Assembly: GCF_042663225.1 (NCBI RefSeq)
Contig: NZ_JBHTAA010000005.1
Location: 186,001-250,000, forward strand
Origin: Haloferax namakaokahaiae
Lineage (GTDB): Archaea; Halobacteriota; Halobacteria; Halobacteriales; Haloferacaceae
Length of the DNA stretch: 64,000 nt
Direction: 5' to 3'
Below the pieces are notes generated by a model. The model did not search any database. It was not told the DNA's origin and saw only the letters and a list, made by a program, of their open reading frames with translations. Below, piece after piece: positions 44,102-52,612 of this stretch (position 1 is the first letter of the stretch; every line of letters starts with the position of its first letter). A program made the translations under genes and the position numbers.

Positions 44102-44815
44102 CTATTCGGCTTCCAATCTTCGCTCTGCTTCGTCACGGTCCTCTGGGTAACCGATGTCGAGACGCCAGCCGTCGATGCGAATCGCGTCGATAGTCCGCCC
44201 AGAACGAATGAGCAGGTCGATCGCCTCGCTAATTTCGTACTCGTTGCGGTTCGAGGGCTGGACGAGCTGACACGCGTGGAAAATCGCGGGCGTGAACGTG
44301 TAGAAGCCAGTCATGACGAGGTTCGACGGCGGTTCCTCTGGCTTTTCGACCACTTCTGTAATCTCGCCGTAGTCGTTCGTCACACACACTCCGTAGCGGG
44401 AGGCTTCGTCCCATTCGACTTCTTCCACGAGGAACGCCGCATCGGCGCGGTCTTCGCGCTGGCGCTTAACCACGTCGCCGAGATTCGCGTTGAAGATGTT
44501 GTCGCCCAGCATGAGCATGAAGTCTTCGTCGATGTGATCCTCGACGGTGAGGAGCGCGTGGGCGAGTCCCTTCTGCTCGCGTTGGTGCTCGTAGGTGATG
44601 GGGACGCCGCGATATTCGTCGTCGTAGTGGCTGATGATGACCTCCTTCTTGTAGCCGACGACGACGACAAGTTTGTCGGCGCCGAGTTCGACCAGTTGGT
44701 CGAAACAGTGGGTGAGAATTGGTTTCCCGTCAACTTCGACCATGCCTTTCGGTTTGTCTTCGGTTAGGGGTCGGAGTCGAGTCCCTTTCCCGGCGGCGAG
44801 GACGACTGCTTGCAT
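44102..44815 (-). CDS. aglF: Sugar-1-phosphate nucleotidyltransferase (AglF-type)
   Basis: A 237-residue nucleotidyltransferase of the RmlA/AglF kind. LAAGKGTRLRPLTEDKPKGM is the nucleotide-binding loop, MLMLGDNIF binds metal, and EVVEKPEEPPSNL with GWRLDIGYPEDR follows. In H. volcanii AglF acts as a glucose-1-phosphate uridylyltransferase that feeds AglM. It has no beta-helix domain, unlike the GlmU-like protein at 23240. A TTATATATAAC box lies 26 bp upstream of the ATG at 44815, so the message is probably leaderless. Confidence 0.82.
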   Translation of the reverse strand: MQAVVLAAGKGTRLRPLTEDKPKGMVEVDGKPILTHCFDQLVELGADKLVVVVGYKKEVIISHYDDEYRGVPITYEHQREQKGLAHALLTVEDHIDEDFMLMLGDNIFNANLGDVVKRQREDRADAAFLVEEVEWDEASRYGVCVTNDYGEITEVVEKPEEPPSNLVMTGFYTFTPAIFHACQLVQPSNRNEYEISEAIDLLIRSGRTIDAIRIDGWRLDIGYPEDRDEAERRLEAE

Positions 44816-44886
44816 AATTCATTTCGAGCAACTCAGTTATATATAACTTTGTGTCACCTTTTCTCGATTTGATAGCCAGCCGAAAA

Positions 44887-45954
44887 TCAGGAATATAATT
44901 CGATGTACTCTGCTGCGATTGTATCCCAATCGTGTTTTTCTCGTGCTGCAACTAAATTAGCGTCACCGACTCGTGAGAGCTGCTCTTCGTCCATCTGATC
45001 AATCTGTTCAAGTCCACGAATAAGGTCATCGTACAGGACATTCCCACCTGGGTCAACAGAGGGGATAGACCCCATTCGAGGGGCTACAAAGGTCCGACCA
45101 AAAGTCATTGCCAGTAAAACCGACCCTGAATTGAATATGTGTTCGTAGGGGAGAACCACGGCATCGGCAGCCGCAAAAAATACCGGAACAGTATCGTCTG
45201 GGATGTACTCAAGTGTAGTTTGGATGTTCTCACTGCCACGTGAGAACTCCTCGATTCGTGCCGTGAGGTCACTGTTCATCGGGTTCCCAGCAATTACCAA
45301 CGTGGCCTTTGATTCTATGGCTTGAAACGACTGGATGAGCGCTGTGACTTGTTTATACGGGCGGATAACTCCGAAATAGAGGTACACACGTTCTGTGTGA
45401 TGCAGTCCGAGAGCTTCTTTCGCAGCCTCTTTCGTCGGAGTGTTTGTTCCCTCGTACCTCGGGAGGTAGTTCCCGTGCGGAATTTCTGATACCTCATTCG
45501 GTTCGGTTCCAACGTACGTCAAAAACTCTGAATGGGTCAGAGGGTCCCAAACTTGAACTTTATCTACAAGCGATACCAGCTTCTGACTCACTCGTAAATC
45601 AAGAGCTTTGTAGCGCCTCTCATGGTTGCATTTATTGTGAACAGTCCAGACTGTTCGGTCACAAACGAGTGTCGAAATCCACACCTGAAAGAGGAACCAC
45701 AAAGCGGCAAGCGCACAAATTTGCCGTGAAAGCGGCAACCGGTACGCCCATTCCTCACTTCCGAAAAGGAAGTATGGGTGTGTCCAGTGAAGATGCAGAA
45801 CGTCGATATCATCGAGGATGAGCTGGTGCGCAAACAGCGAAAATGGGCGGCAACCCGTCTCTCTTAACACATCCACACCCGCCCGCTCAAGCGATTCTTC
45901 GAGGAGCTCTTGAAACTGGTTCCCTTCGAAGAACGGGGCGTGGAGAACTTTCAT
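44887..45954 (-). CDS. GT4-type glycosyltransferase
   Basis: A 355-residue GT-B enzyme. The N-terminal domain has DIDVLHLHWTHPYF and RTVWTVHNKCNHERR. The C-terminal domain has VYLYFGVIRPYKQ, TLVIAGNPM and a donor-site region DAVVLPYEHIFNSGSVLLAM in which the usual glutamate pair is replaced by YEHIFNSG. The layout resembles bacterial beta-mannosyl- or glucuronosyltransferases of exopolysaccharide pathways. The sugar is unknown. It lies in an AT-richer block. AATAAAGG (45981-45988) read on the minus strand gives a TTTATT box 27-34 bp upstream of the ATG. Confidence 0.8.
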   Translation of the reverse strand: MKVLHAPFFEGNQFQELLEESLERAGVDVLRETGCRPFSLFAHQLILDDIDVLHLHWTHPYFLFGSEEWAYRLPLSRQICALAALWFLFQVWISTLVCDRTVWTVHNKCNHERRYKALDLRVSQKLVSLVDKVQVWDPLTHSEFLTYVGTEPNEVSEIPHGNYLPRYEGTNTPTKEAAKEALGLHHTERVYLYFGVIRPYKQVTALIQSFQAIESKATLVIAGNPMNSDLTARIEEFSRGSENIQTTLEYIPDDTVPVFFAAADAVVLPYEHIFNSGSVLLAMTFGRTFVAPRMGSIPSVDPGGNVLYDDLIRGLEQIDQMDEEQLSRVGDANLVAAREKHDWDTIAAEYIELYS

Positions 45955-45994
45955 TATTTGAGATGAACCAGTTGGGTTCCAATAAAGGTGGTTT

Positions 45995-46990
45995 ATGTCG
46001 AATCGTATAAAACCGGACCAACCGATTGTTATAACTGGCGTCTATAATGACTACTATCAAAAGATGTACTCTCTGGACCAGATTAGGAATGGTTTATCGA
46101 CGCCAGCACTTATCTTACGCGAGTTAAACCGGCTCTATTACACGCGATTTGATAAGTTCTCGTACAATCCCGATGGAGTCGATATCATGTCTGAGGACTG
46201 GGACGTGCTGCAAATTCTCGATGCCTGCCGGTATGATATGTTTGCCAAGCAATCTCCTCTCACGGGGGAACTCCACTCTCGAACGTCACGTGGCTCCAAC
46301 ACGATGGAATTCCTCCATGCAAACTTCGAGGGCCGAAAAATGCACGACACAGTTTACGTCACGGCAAACCCACAATTCCGACGCCACGAAGACCAAATTG
46401 ATGCAGAATTCCACGCAGTCATCGATGTCTGGTTGGACGATGGCTGGAACGAAACGTACAACACGGTCATGCCGGAAACGACGGCGAGGTATGCACTTGA
46501 AGCTGCCGAGAAATACCCCGAAAAGCGGATTCTGGTTCACTATCTGCAACCGCACTACCCCTTTATTGATTCCGAATCTACGTTCGATAAAAAACACCTC
46601 CACGACGAGAGTGACGATACCATCGACTTTTGGCACGAGATCATGTTCGGGCGCCTCGACGTCCGGGCTGACGAAGTGTGGCCACTTTATAGGAAAACCC
46701 TCGACCAGGCGTTCCCGCACGTTCAGTCTGTATTAGACAGAATCGAAGGACGTCACGTCGTGACAGCTGACCACGGCAATATGGTCGGAGAGCGTGCACG
46801 ACCGATTCCGATTCGAGAGTGGGGTCACCCGGAGGGAATTCACACTGAAGAGCTAGTCAAAGTACCATGGCTGGTATACAACAATGAAGATCGCCGAAGT
46901 ATCAGCATAGATCCACCAAGAGAAAAATCGACGAAAGCGAACAGCGATGTGGTAGCTTCACGACTTCGTCACCTCGGATACACCGAATAA
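45995..46990 (+). CDS. Alkaline-phosphatase-superfamily (sulfatase-like) protein
   Basis: A 331-residue protein. LQILDACRYDMF gives the first metal-binding acidic site, VHYLQPHYPFIDSE follows, and VVTADHGNMVGERA with WGHPEGIHTEEL holds the second metal site, the standard order in the alkaline-phosphatase/sulfatase superfamily. A canonical sulfatase CxPxR is absent, so it may transfer or hydrolyse a phosphate or sulfate ester on the glycan. No membrane helix is obvious. ATG at 46064 (MYSLDQIR) is an alternative start that may be better, because TATA-like elements precede it. The region is AT-rich. A paralog lies at 58099-59079. Confidence 0.75.
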   Translation: MSNRIKPDQPIVITGVYNDYYQKMYSLDQIRNGLSTPALILRELNRLYYTRFDKFSYNPDGVDIMSEDWDVLQILDACRYDMFAKQSPLTGELHSRTSRGSNTMEFLHANFEGRKMHDTVYVTANPQFRRHEDQIDAEFHAVIDVWLDDGWNETYNTVMPETTARYALEAAEKYPEKRILVHYLQPHYPFIDSESTFDKKHLHDESDDTIDFWHEIMFGRLDVRADEVWPLYRKTLDQAFPHVQSVLDRIEGRHVVTADHGNMVGERARPIPIREWGHPEGIHTEELVKVPWLVYNNEDRRSISIDPPREKSTKANSDVVASRLRHLGYTE

Positions 46991-47057
46991 GTGGTTGACG
47001 GCTAACCACACGACATGATCTTCGCTAAAGACGCAAATTTGAGCTCAAACAAACACT

Positions 47058-48623
47058 ATGACCGAATTTAAAAAGACAGCTCTGAAGTTAGTAGAGAAAG
47101 CAGGTCTCGGGACCGAAGCCTTAAGAATATATGACACGTTGTTCGACTACACTGGAGTCGTCGATCCTTCGGTTAGATCTTTTGAGGACCATGCAGAAAA
47201 AAAGGGGACCGTTGTATTTCCACTGATTCCTGGCTACCGAACGATGTGCTTGCGGTACTGCATCTTAGCTGATGCGTTTCGGCGTCGTGGATACAACCCA
47301 GTATTAATCGTTGACGATGTGACAGAAGCTCCAGTAGAACGTTCTGTTGACGACGATGTCGCAATCTCGATCCAAACGTCGTATTTCGAGCAAGCGATTC
47401 CAAAAAAATTTGGACTGGAAACAACCAAACTCTCTGAGCTCCTGTCGTCGGAACTTGTCAATTTGTCGGATGAAAGCCCAATAATCGACAGGTACGATAT
47501 CCGCCGGTTCGCCCTTGGCTCTACTCGTCGGCGACTGAAGAGATACACAATCGACCTAGACGACACCAATGTCGTCAATGAGTACAACCGATTCCTGTCC
47601 TTGGGTGTGCTCCTCGCAAAAGCGTTTGAACATCTTATTGAGAACCACACTGTGGAACTCGTCGTCGTTCACGAGGATTATTACATCCAAGGAGGGGTTC
47701 CGATGGCGGTTGCGAGAGAACACGATATCAAAGCGTACAGTCAAGGATTCGGCTTCCGAGAGGGAACACTGATTTTCGGCGGGCAATCGGAGCGCTCGAC
47801 ACTCCCTCACTTTACGAGTTCTGAGGTGGTAAATCAAGCCTTACAAAACCCGTTAACGCCTGACGAAAAAGCAGCAATTGACGACGTTGTATTTGGTCGG
47901 GAATCGGGTGATGGCATGCCTGTTGCCTACTCAGCAAACACTGGTCGAACAGTAACCGCTGACGATCGGCACTCCGTCGGCATGTTCACGAATCTGTTGT
48001 GGGACGCATCGTTAGAACCTGAAAACGCATTGTACGCGGACGTTTTTGACTGGATTGCAGATACCATCGACGAGTTCGAAGGAAGGACCGATGCCGAGCT
48101 CATAATCAAGACGCACCCTGCAGAAGCAAAGTACGGGACCGAGGAGAGTGTGACAGAACGAGTCACGAATGAGCTAGGACCACTACCAAAAAACGTCCAC
48201 TTGCTTCCTCCAGATACAGACGTTGACACCTACGCATTGATGTCCGGACTCGATGCAGTCGTCGTTTACAACTCTACAGTCGGCCTTGAATCCGCCTACC
48301 GTGACTTACCAGTCATCGTGGCCGGGGAGACTCATTACCGCGGCTTTGGATTTACGATTGACCCAAAAACGAAGTCTGAGTATCTAGAGATGGTTGCAGA
48401 GGAAGAAAACATCGAGAAACCACCGGAATCAGCAGCGTTGGCACAGCGTTACGCCAACTTACTATTCCGTAAGCGCCACACTGATTTCCCATTCTTTACT
48501 AGAGACGTAACGAAGAAACAGCGTTTCAAAAAAGTGACCTCGGACGACACCTCTCCAGGCTCAGAGCCGCTGGAATCGCTACTTTCATCGCTCCTTGCCG
48601 GTGAAGAGGTCGTACACGATTAA
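47058..48623 (+). CDS. Capsule-synthesis (KpsC/KpsS-like) glycosyltransferase candidate
   Basis: A 521-residue soluble protein. The C-terminal half has the pattern seen in capsule polysaccharide transferases: LIIKTHPAEAKYG, then NVHLLPPDTDVDTYALMSG, then VVVYNSTVGLESAYRDLPVIVAG and HYRGFGFTID. The N-terminal half has a GT-B-like PGYRTMCLRYCILADAFRRRG segment. Bacterial relatives add the CMP-activated sugar Kdo. Because this island makes a CMP-nonulosonic acid, the protein is a candidate transferase for that sugar; this is inference from family and context. The gene is AT-rich (one 60-base line I counted had 50% GC) and stands apart from the nucleotide-sugar genes. Confidence 0.65.
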   Translation: MTEFKKTALKLVEKAGLGTEALRIYDTLFDYTGVVDPSVRSFEDHAEKKGTVVFPLIPGYRTMCLRYCILADAFRRRGYNPVLIVDDVTEAPVERSVDDDVAISIQTSYFEQAIPKKFGLETTKLSELLSSELVNLSDESPIIDRYDIRRFALGSTRRRLKRYTIDLDDTNVVNEYNRFLSLGVLLAKAFEHLIENHTVELVVVHEDYYIQGGVPMAVAREHDIKAYSQGFGFREGTLIFGGQSERSTLPHFTSSEVVNQALQNPLTPDEKAAIDDVVFGRESGDGMPVAYSANTGRTVTADDRHSVGMFTNLLWDASLEPENALYADVFDWIADTIDEFEGRTDAELIIKTHPAEAKYGTEESVTERVTNELGPLPKNVHLLPPDTDVDTYALMSGLDAVVVYNSTVGLESAYRDLPVIVAGETHYRGFGFTIDPKTKSEYLEMVAEEENIEKPPESAALAQRYANLLFRKRHTDFPFFTRDVTKKQRFKKVTSDDTSPGSEPLESLLSSLLAGEEVVHD

Positions 48624-48654
48624 AACAGGGCTCCTGAGACCGGTTTTCAGGTCG

Positions 48655-49779
48655 CTATAGTCTAGTCGAAACACCTTCGATTACTCGACCGACCGCTGAG
48701 GATGACAGATTAGGAGACATTGGCAATGATAGGACCACGTCGCTCAGACTCTCTGTCGTAGCCAATCTGCCGTCCGAAGGTGCAATGGACGAGAAGGTGT
48801 TTGTTCGATGAACTGGTGGGTCCCAGTAGATTTTGCATGCAATGTTTCGTTCGGTTAGTTCAGAGATTACGCTCTTCCGTGCGTCTTTGTCGTTGAACTG
48901 AATCGTAAACAGCTGATACACGTGCGTGTCGGAACTCCGTCCGGTGTGTGGCGTAATGCCGCCGATGGAATCAAACGCCTCGATATACTGTTCTGCGGTT
49001 TCTCTTCGACCGTCTATCAGCGTATCAACCTTTTCCAGTTGTGCACATCCAAGTGCTGCCACCATATCTGACATTCGATAGTTCGACCCGACGCGTTCGT
49101 ACTGCCCGCTATCGACGGAGTCGAAGTAGTTCGACGAGGTCCGACCGTGACTTCGGAATGCTGCGACCGAGCCAGCGAGTTCGTCGTCATCGGTGATGAC
49201 TGCACCTCCTTCACCAGTCGGCAGAATCTTGTTTTGACAGAAGCTCAGTGCGCTGATATCACCAATCGTCCCGACTAACTCTCCGTCGGCCCTTGCGCCA
49301 AACGCCTCTGCGGCGTCTTCGATTAGGTACAGGTCGTGTTCGTCCGCAATCTCTGCTAATTCGTGAATCCGACAGGGTGCACCGTAGACGTGAACTGGGA
49401 TAATCGCCGCCGTTGCATCCGTAATCGACTCCCGGACTGAGTCGGGGTCGAGACCGTAGGTCTCTGGCTCAATATCGACAAATACTGGCGTTGCACCGAC
49501 TAACCGAACGACGTTTGCTGTAGCGATGAACGTGAACGAGGGAACGAGGACCTCGTCACCCTCGCCGATATCACACGCCCGGAGTGCGCATTCGAGTGCT
49601 GTCGTTCCAGAGTTCACTGTTAATGCGTGTTTGATACCGAAGTACGCTTCGAGGCCGTCTTCGAACGAATCGACATACGGACCTTTCGCCCAATAACTAC
49701 CGCGGGAGACCGACGAAACGACGTTGGAGATGTCTGATTCGTCCCACGGAATCTCGAATAAAGGGATACTGTCGCTCAT
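48655..49779 (-). CDS. legC: PLP-dependent sugar aminotransferase (LegC-type)
   Basis: A 374-residue DegT/DnrJ/EryC1/StrS aminotransferase. The cofactor lysine is Lys184 in SFCQNKILPTGEGG. NSGTTALECALRACDIG, VHVYGAPCRI and EDAAEAFGA are conserved. In legionaminic acid synthesis LegC converts the 4-keto sugar from LegB to the 4-amino-4,6-dideoxy sugar with glutamate. Its start overlaps the legB stop by four bases (ATGA), tying the two reactions together. A pseudaminic PseC-like role is less likely given the 4,6-dehydratase type and the LegG-type partner. Confidence 0.85.
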   Translation of the reverse strand: MSDSIPLFEIPWDESDISNVVSSVSRGSYWAKGPYVDSFEDGLEAYFGIKHALTVNSGTTALECALRACDIGEGDEVLVPSFTFIATANVVRLVGATPVFVDIEPETYGLDPDSVRESITDATAAIIPVHVYGAPCRIHELAEIADEHDLYLIEDAAEAFGARADGELVGTIGDISALSFCQNKILPTGEGGAVITDDDELAGSVAAFRSHGRTSSNYFDSVDSGQYERVGSNYRMSDMVAALGCAQLEKVDTLIDGRRETAEQYIEAFDSIGGITPHTGRSSDTHVYQLFTIQFNDKDARKSVISELTERNIACKIYWDPPVHRTNTFSSIAPSDGRLATTESLSDVVLSLPMSPNLSSSAVGRVIEGVSTRL

Positions 49780-50843
49780 TGGCTCTCGTCGTTCTCGACG
49801 ACGCCCGCAGATTCGATCATATCTATGATTTCTGAGTGGGAGAGTCGCCGTCCGCTCTCGGAGGTGTACTCTCGTTCGAGAGTGTGTTCGTTGCCCTTAG
49901 TGATGTCGTACGACGGCATGTCGATGTCGGGGTGAATGACGAACACGTCTTCCAATTCGTCGGTGTTTGATAACTCGTCTTCGGAAATGAGTTTCTCGTG
50001 CCAACGTTCGCCTGGACGTGGACCGATGATTTCGATGTCAACCTCTTGCTCGTCGTATCCAAACTCGGATGCGTACTGCGCAATCATCGCTTCTGCGAGT
50101 GTGCCGACGTCGAACGTGGGCATCTTGAGAACGAACACTTCACCCCCTTGCATCCGCTCGTAACTACTGAGAACCAAGTCAACGGCGTCGCCAATCGGCA
50201 TGACGAACCGCGTCATCTCTGGGGAGGTGACCGTGACCGGGCCACCGTCTTTGATTTGCTCATAAAACACAGGGACGACGGACCCGCTCGAACCGAGGAC
50301 GTTGCCGAAGCGGACACATCCGAACGTGGTCTCTCTGTCGCCTTTATACGCGTTTGCGGCGATAACGAGGCGTTCGGAGAGCAGTTTTGTCGCACCCATC
50401 ACTGAGGCGGGGTTCGACGCTTTGTCCGTGCTGACGGCGACGAACGACTCGACTTCCTCTTCGAGTGCTGCCCGAATCAGATTCTGTGTCCCGACGACGT
50501 TCGTCTGGACCGTCTCAAAGGGGTTGTACTCGTTGAGTTCGACGTGCTTGAGTGCGGCGGCGTGGAAGACAACGTCGATACCCTCGAGCGCGAGGCGGAG
50601 GCGGTCACGGTCACGAACGTCTCCGAGGAGGCAGCGAAGACGCTCGTCACCGATTTGGTGTTGGAGTCTGAACAGGCTCTTTTCGTCGTTATCGAAGACG
50701 CGGACGGTTTTAGCGCCCTTGTCGAGTGACCGAGAGACGATTTTTGACCCGATAGAACCGCATCCACCCGTCACGAGGACCGTTTTTCCCGAGAGCTCAG
50801 TCATATCGGCGTCTCTCACGGCATCGATACTAATCTTTTTCAT
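49776..50843 (-). CDS. legB: UDP-GlcNAc 4,6-dehydratase (LegB/PglF-type)
   Basis: A 355-residue soluble SDR of the FlaA1/CapD/PglF type. VTGGCGSIGSKIV (24-36) binds the cofactor. STDKASNPASVMGATK (138-153) replaces the usual YxxxK tyrosine with MxxxK, characteristic of UDP-GlcNAc dehydratases of this class, where Asp140 and Lys141 act. It lacks the membrane domain of bacterial PglF. The substrate UDP-GlcNAc could come from glmU-glmS at 23240-26226. ATG at 50843 is preferred over 50855; an AT box lies 27 bp upstream. Confidence 0.86.
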   Translation of the reverse strand: MKKISIDAVRDADMTELSGKTVLVTGGCGSIGSKIVSRSLDKGAKTVRVFDNDEKSLFRLQHQIGDERLRCLLGDVRDRDRLRLALEGIDVVFHAAALKHVELNEYNPFETVQTNVVGTQNLIRAALEEEVESFVAVSTDKASNPASVMGATKLLSERLVIAANAYKGDRETTFGCVRFGNVLGSSGSVVPVFYEQIKDGGPVTVTSPEMTRFVMPIGDAVDLVLSSYERMQGGEVFVLKMPTFDVGTLAEAMIAQYASEFGYDEQEVDIEIIGPRPGERWHEKLISEDELSNTDELEDVFVIHPDIDMPSYDITKGNEHTLEREYTSESGRRLSHSEIIDMIESAGVVENDESQ

Positions 50844-50865
50844 CGCAGAAACCACGAGGGGGCAG

Positions 50866-50873
50866 AAATATAG
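50866..50873. promoter_or_regulatory. Single AT box between divergent legB and legI
   Basis: AAATATAG is about 27 bp from the legB ATG (50843, minus) and 26 bp from the legI ATG (50896, plus). It is the only TATA-like element in the 52-bp gap, so both halves of the pathway probably fire from one symmetric site. Confidence 0.55.
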
Positions 50874-50895
50874 TGTCCCATCGTACAGTTGGAGT

Positions 50896-51945
50896 ATGAA
50901 AATCGGTGAGTCATCTATCGACTCAGATACAACCTACTTCATCGCCGAGGCGGGCGTGAATCACAACGGTGACATGGACTTGGCCCGCGAACTCATCGAC
51001 GCAGCGGTTTCTGCTGGCGCGGATGCGGTCAAATTCCAGACGTTCCGTGCCGAGCGTCTCGTGACGGAGTCTGCGACGAAAGCGACGTATCAGACCGAAC
51101 AGACCAACGCATCCGAGAGTCAGTTCGACATGCTTCGTCGCTACGAACTCTCGAAAGCAGACCACGAGGAACTGATGGCCTACGCCGACGAACAAGAGAT
51201 TACTTTCCTCTCGACTCCCTTCGACAGGCAGAGCGCAGACCTCCTCGACGAGTACGACCTTCCGGCGATTAAACTCGGGTCGGGTGAACTCGATAACATC
51301 CCGCTCCTCCAGCACGTTGCCCAACTCGGGCGACCGATGATCGTAAGCACCGGGATGAGCACCCTCGACGAGGTCAAACGTGCTGACCGCGCAATTCGTG
51401 AAGCAAACCCCGACGTGAGCGTTGGCTATATGCACTGCGTTTCTTCGTATCCAACAGATCCAGCGGACGTGAATCTCCGCGCGATGGACGTCATGCGGCA
51501 GGTCGTTTCCGGGCCTGTTGGCTTTTCGGACCACACCACTGCCCCCGAGACGCCGGCACTGGCGGTTGCCGCCGGTGCGCAGTTCGTCGAGAAACATTTT
51601 ACCCTCGACAAGTCGATGGAGGGACCCGACCACGCCGCCTCGCTTGAACCTGACGAACTCAAACGTGCTGTTTCTCTCGTTCGATTGGCAACGACTGCCC
51701 GCGGAGACCCCGAAAAGCGACCCACCTCTGACGAGGATAACAAGACGACGATACGCAAGAGCCTCCACGCGAATACTGACCTCAAAGAAGGCGACGTACT
51801 GACCGAGGAGAGCGTCAAAATCGTTCGCCCTGCCGATGGTCTGCCTCCGGAACGACTCGAAAGTGTGCTCGGGAAGAGACTCGCAGTTTCGGTGACTGCA
51901 GACGACCCGCTCGTCGAATCTGTATTCGGTGACAACGATGAGTAA
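50896..51945 (+). CDS. legI: Nonulosonic acid synthase (NeuB/LegI-type)
   Basis: A 349-residue enzyme that condenses a 6-carbon amino sugar with phosphoenolpyruvate to a nine-carbon acid. EAGVNHNGDMDLA, ADAVKFQTF, IKLGSGELDNIPLL, STGMSTLDEV and EKHFTLDKSMEGPDH are the NeuB signatures. A C-terminal SAF (antifreeze-like) domain begins near residue 285. The frame stays open upstream to 50302 by reading antisense through legB; ATG at 50896 is correct given the AT box 26 bp upstream. It overlaps the PIG-L gene by eight bases. NeuB, LegI and PseI are hard to separate by eye; LegB and LegC favour legionaminic acid. Confidence 0.9.
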   Translation: MKIGESSIDSDTTYFIAEAGVNHNGDMDLARELIDAAVSAGADAVKFQTFRAERLVTESATKATYQTEQTNASESQFDMLRRYELSKADHEELMAYADEQEITFLSTPFDRQSADLLDEYDLPAIKLGSGELDNIPLLQHVAQLGRPMIVSTGMSTLDEVKRADRAIREANPDVSVGYMHCVSSYPTDPADVNLRAMDVMRQVVSGPVGFSDHTTAPETPALAVAAGAQFVEKHFTLDKSMEGPDHAASLEPDELKRAVSLVRLATTARGDPEKRPTSDEDNKTTIRKSLHANTDLKEGDVLTEESVKIVRPADGLPPERLESVLGKRLAVSVTADDPLVESVFGDNDE

Positions 51946-52612
51946 CCGAACCGTTCTGGTCATCGGCGCACATCCAGACGACGAGGTGCTGGGTGCCGGC
52001 GGGACGATGGCGAAACACGCTGCCGCGGGCGACGAAGTCCACGCCCTCATCGTCACCGAAGGGACCACACAGCAGTACGACGACGACTCGATTATCGAGC
52101 AAAAGCGCGACGAAGCGCGTGCGTGTGCAGACACACTCGGCATCGAAGCCGTTCACTTCGGTGACTTACCCGATATGCGATTGGACGACGTCCCCCACGT
52201 CGATGTCAACGCTGTCATCGAATCGGTGGTTACAGACCTCGAACCAGACATCGTCTACACTCACTCGCCGCACGAGGTGAACCTCGACCACAAAGCAGTG
52301 TACGACTCTACGCTCGTCGCGACGCGACCTGCGACTGGTGTTTCGCGTGTGCTAGCGTACGAAACTCCGTCTTCTACCGGCTGGACTGGCGGGACGACCT
52401 CCCAATTCGGGGCCGACGTGTACGTCGATATTTCGGGATTCGTCGAGACGAAGGTCGATGCATTTGCGGCCTATCAATCTGAGACACGGGTGTTTCCACA
52501 CCCACGTTCTCGTGAATCTCTCTCCGCGCGGGCGACGACACGCGGGAGCGAAGCAGGCTTCGCGGCGGCGGAGGCATTTTCGCTCGTTTACGAACGGGTG
52601 GGTCAATTATGA
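51938..52612 (+). CDS. PIG-L family zinc deacetylase
   Basis: A 224-residue enzyme. IGAHPDDEVLGAGGTM (9-24) and HSPHEVNLDHKAVY carry the zinc ligands of LmbE/PIG-L deacetylases, which remove N-acetyl groups from GlcNAc-type sugars. It lies within the legI-legG unit with eight- and four-base overlaps, so it is probably part of the pathway. It could free an amino group, at C2 of the hexose or C5 of the nonulosonate, for formylation. ATG at 51938 is preferred over 51929 because it starts at the conserved region; both overlap legI. Confidence 0.85.
   Translation: MSNRTVLVIGAHPDDEVLGAGGTMAKHAAAGDEVHALIVTEGTTQQYDDDSIIEQKRDEARACADTLGIEAVHFGDLPDMRLDDVPHVDVNAVIESVVTDLEPDIVYTHSPHEVNLDHKAVYDSTLVATRPATGVSRVLAYETPSSTGWTGGTTSQFGADVYVDISGFVETKVDAFAAYQSETRVFPHPRSRESLSARATTRGSEAGFAAAEAFSLVYERVGQL

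Noticed and set aside
50302..50895. A 198-codon N-terminal extension of legI
   Set aside because: It runs antisense through legB. The NeuB-type protein starts normally at 50896 with a TATA-like box 26 bp upstream.
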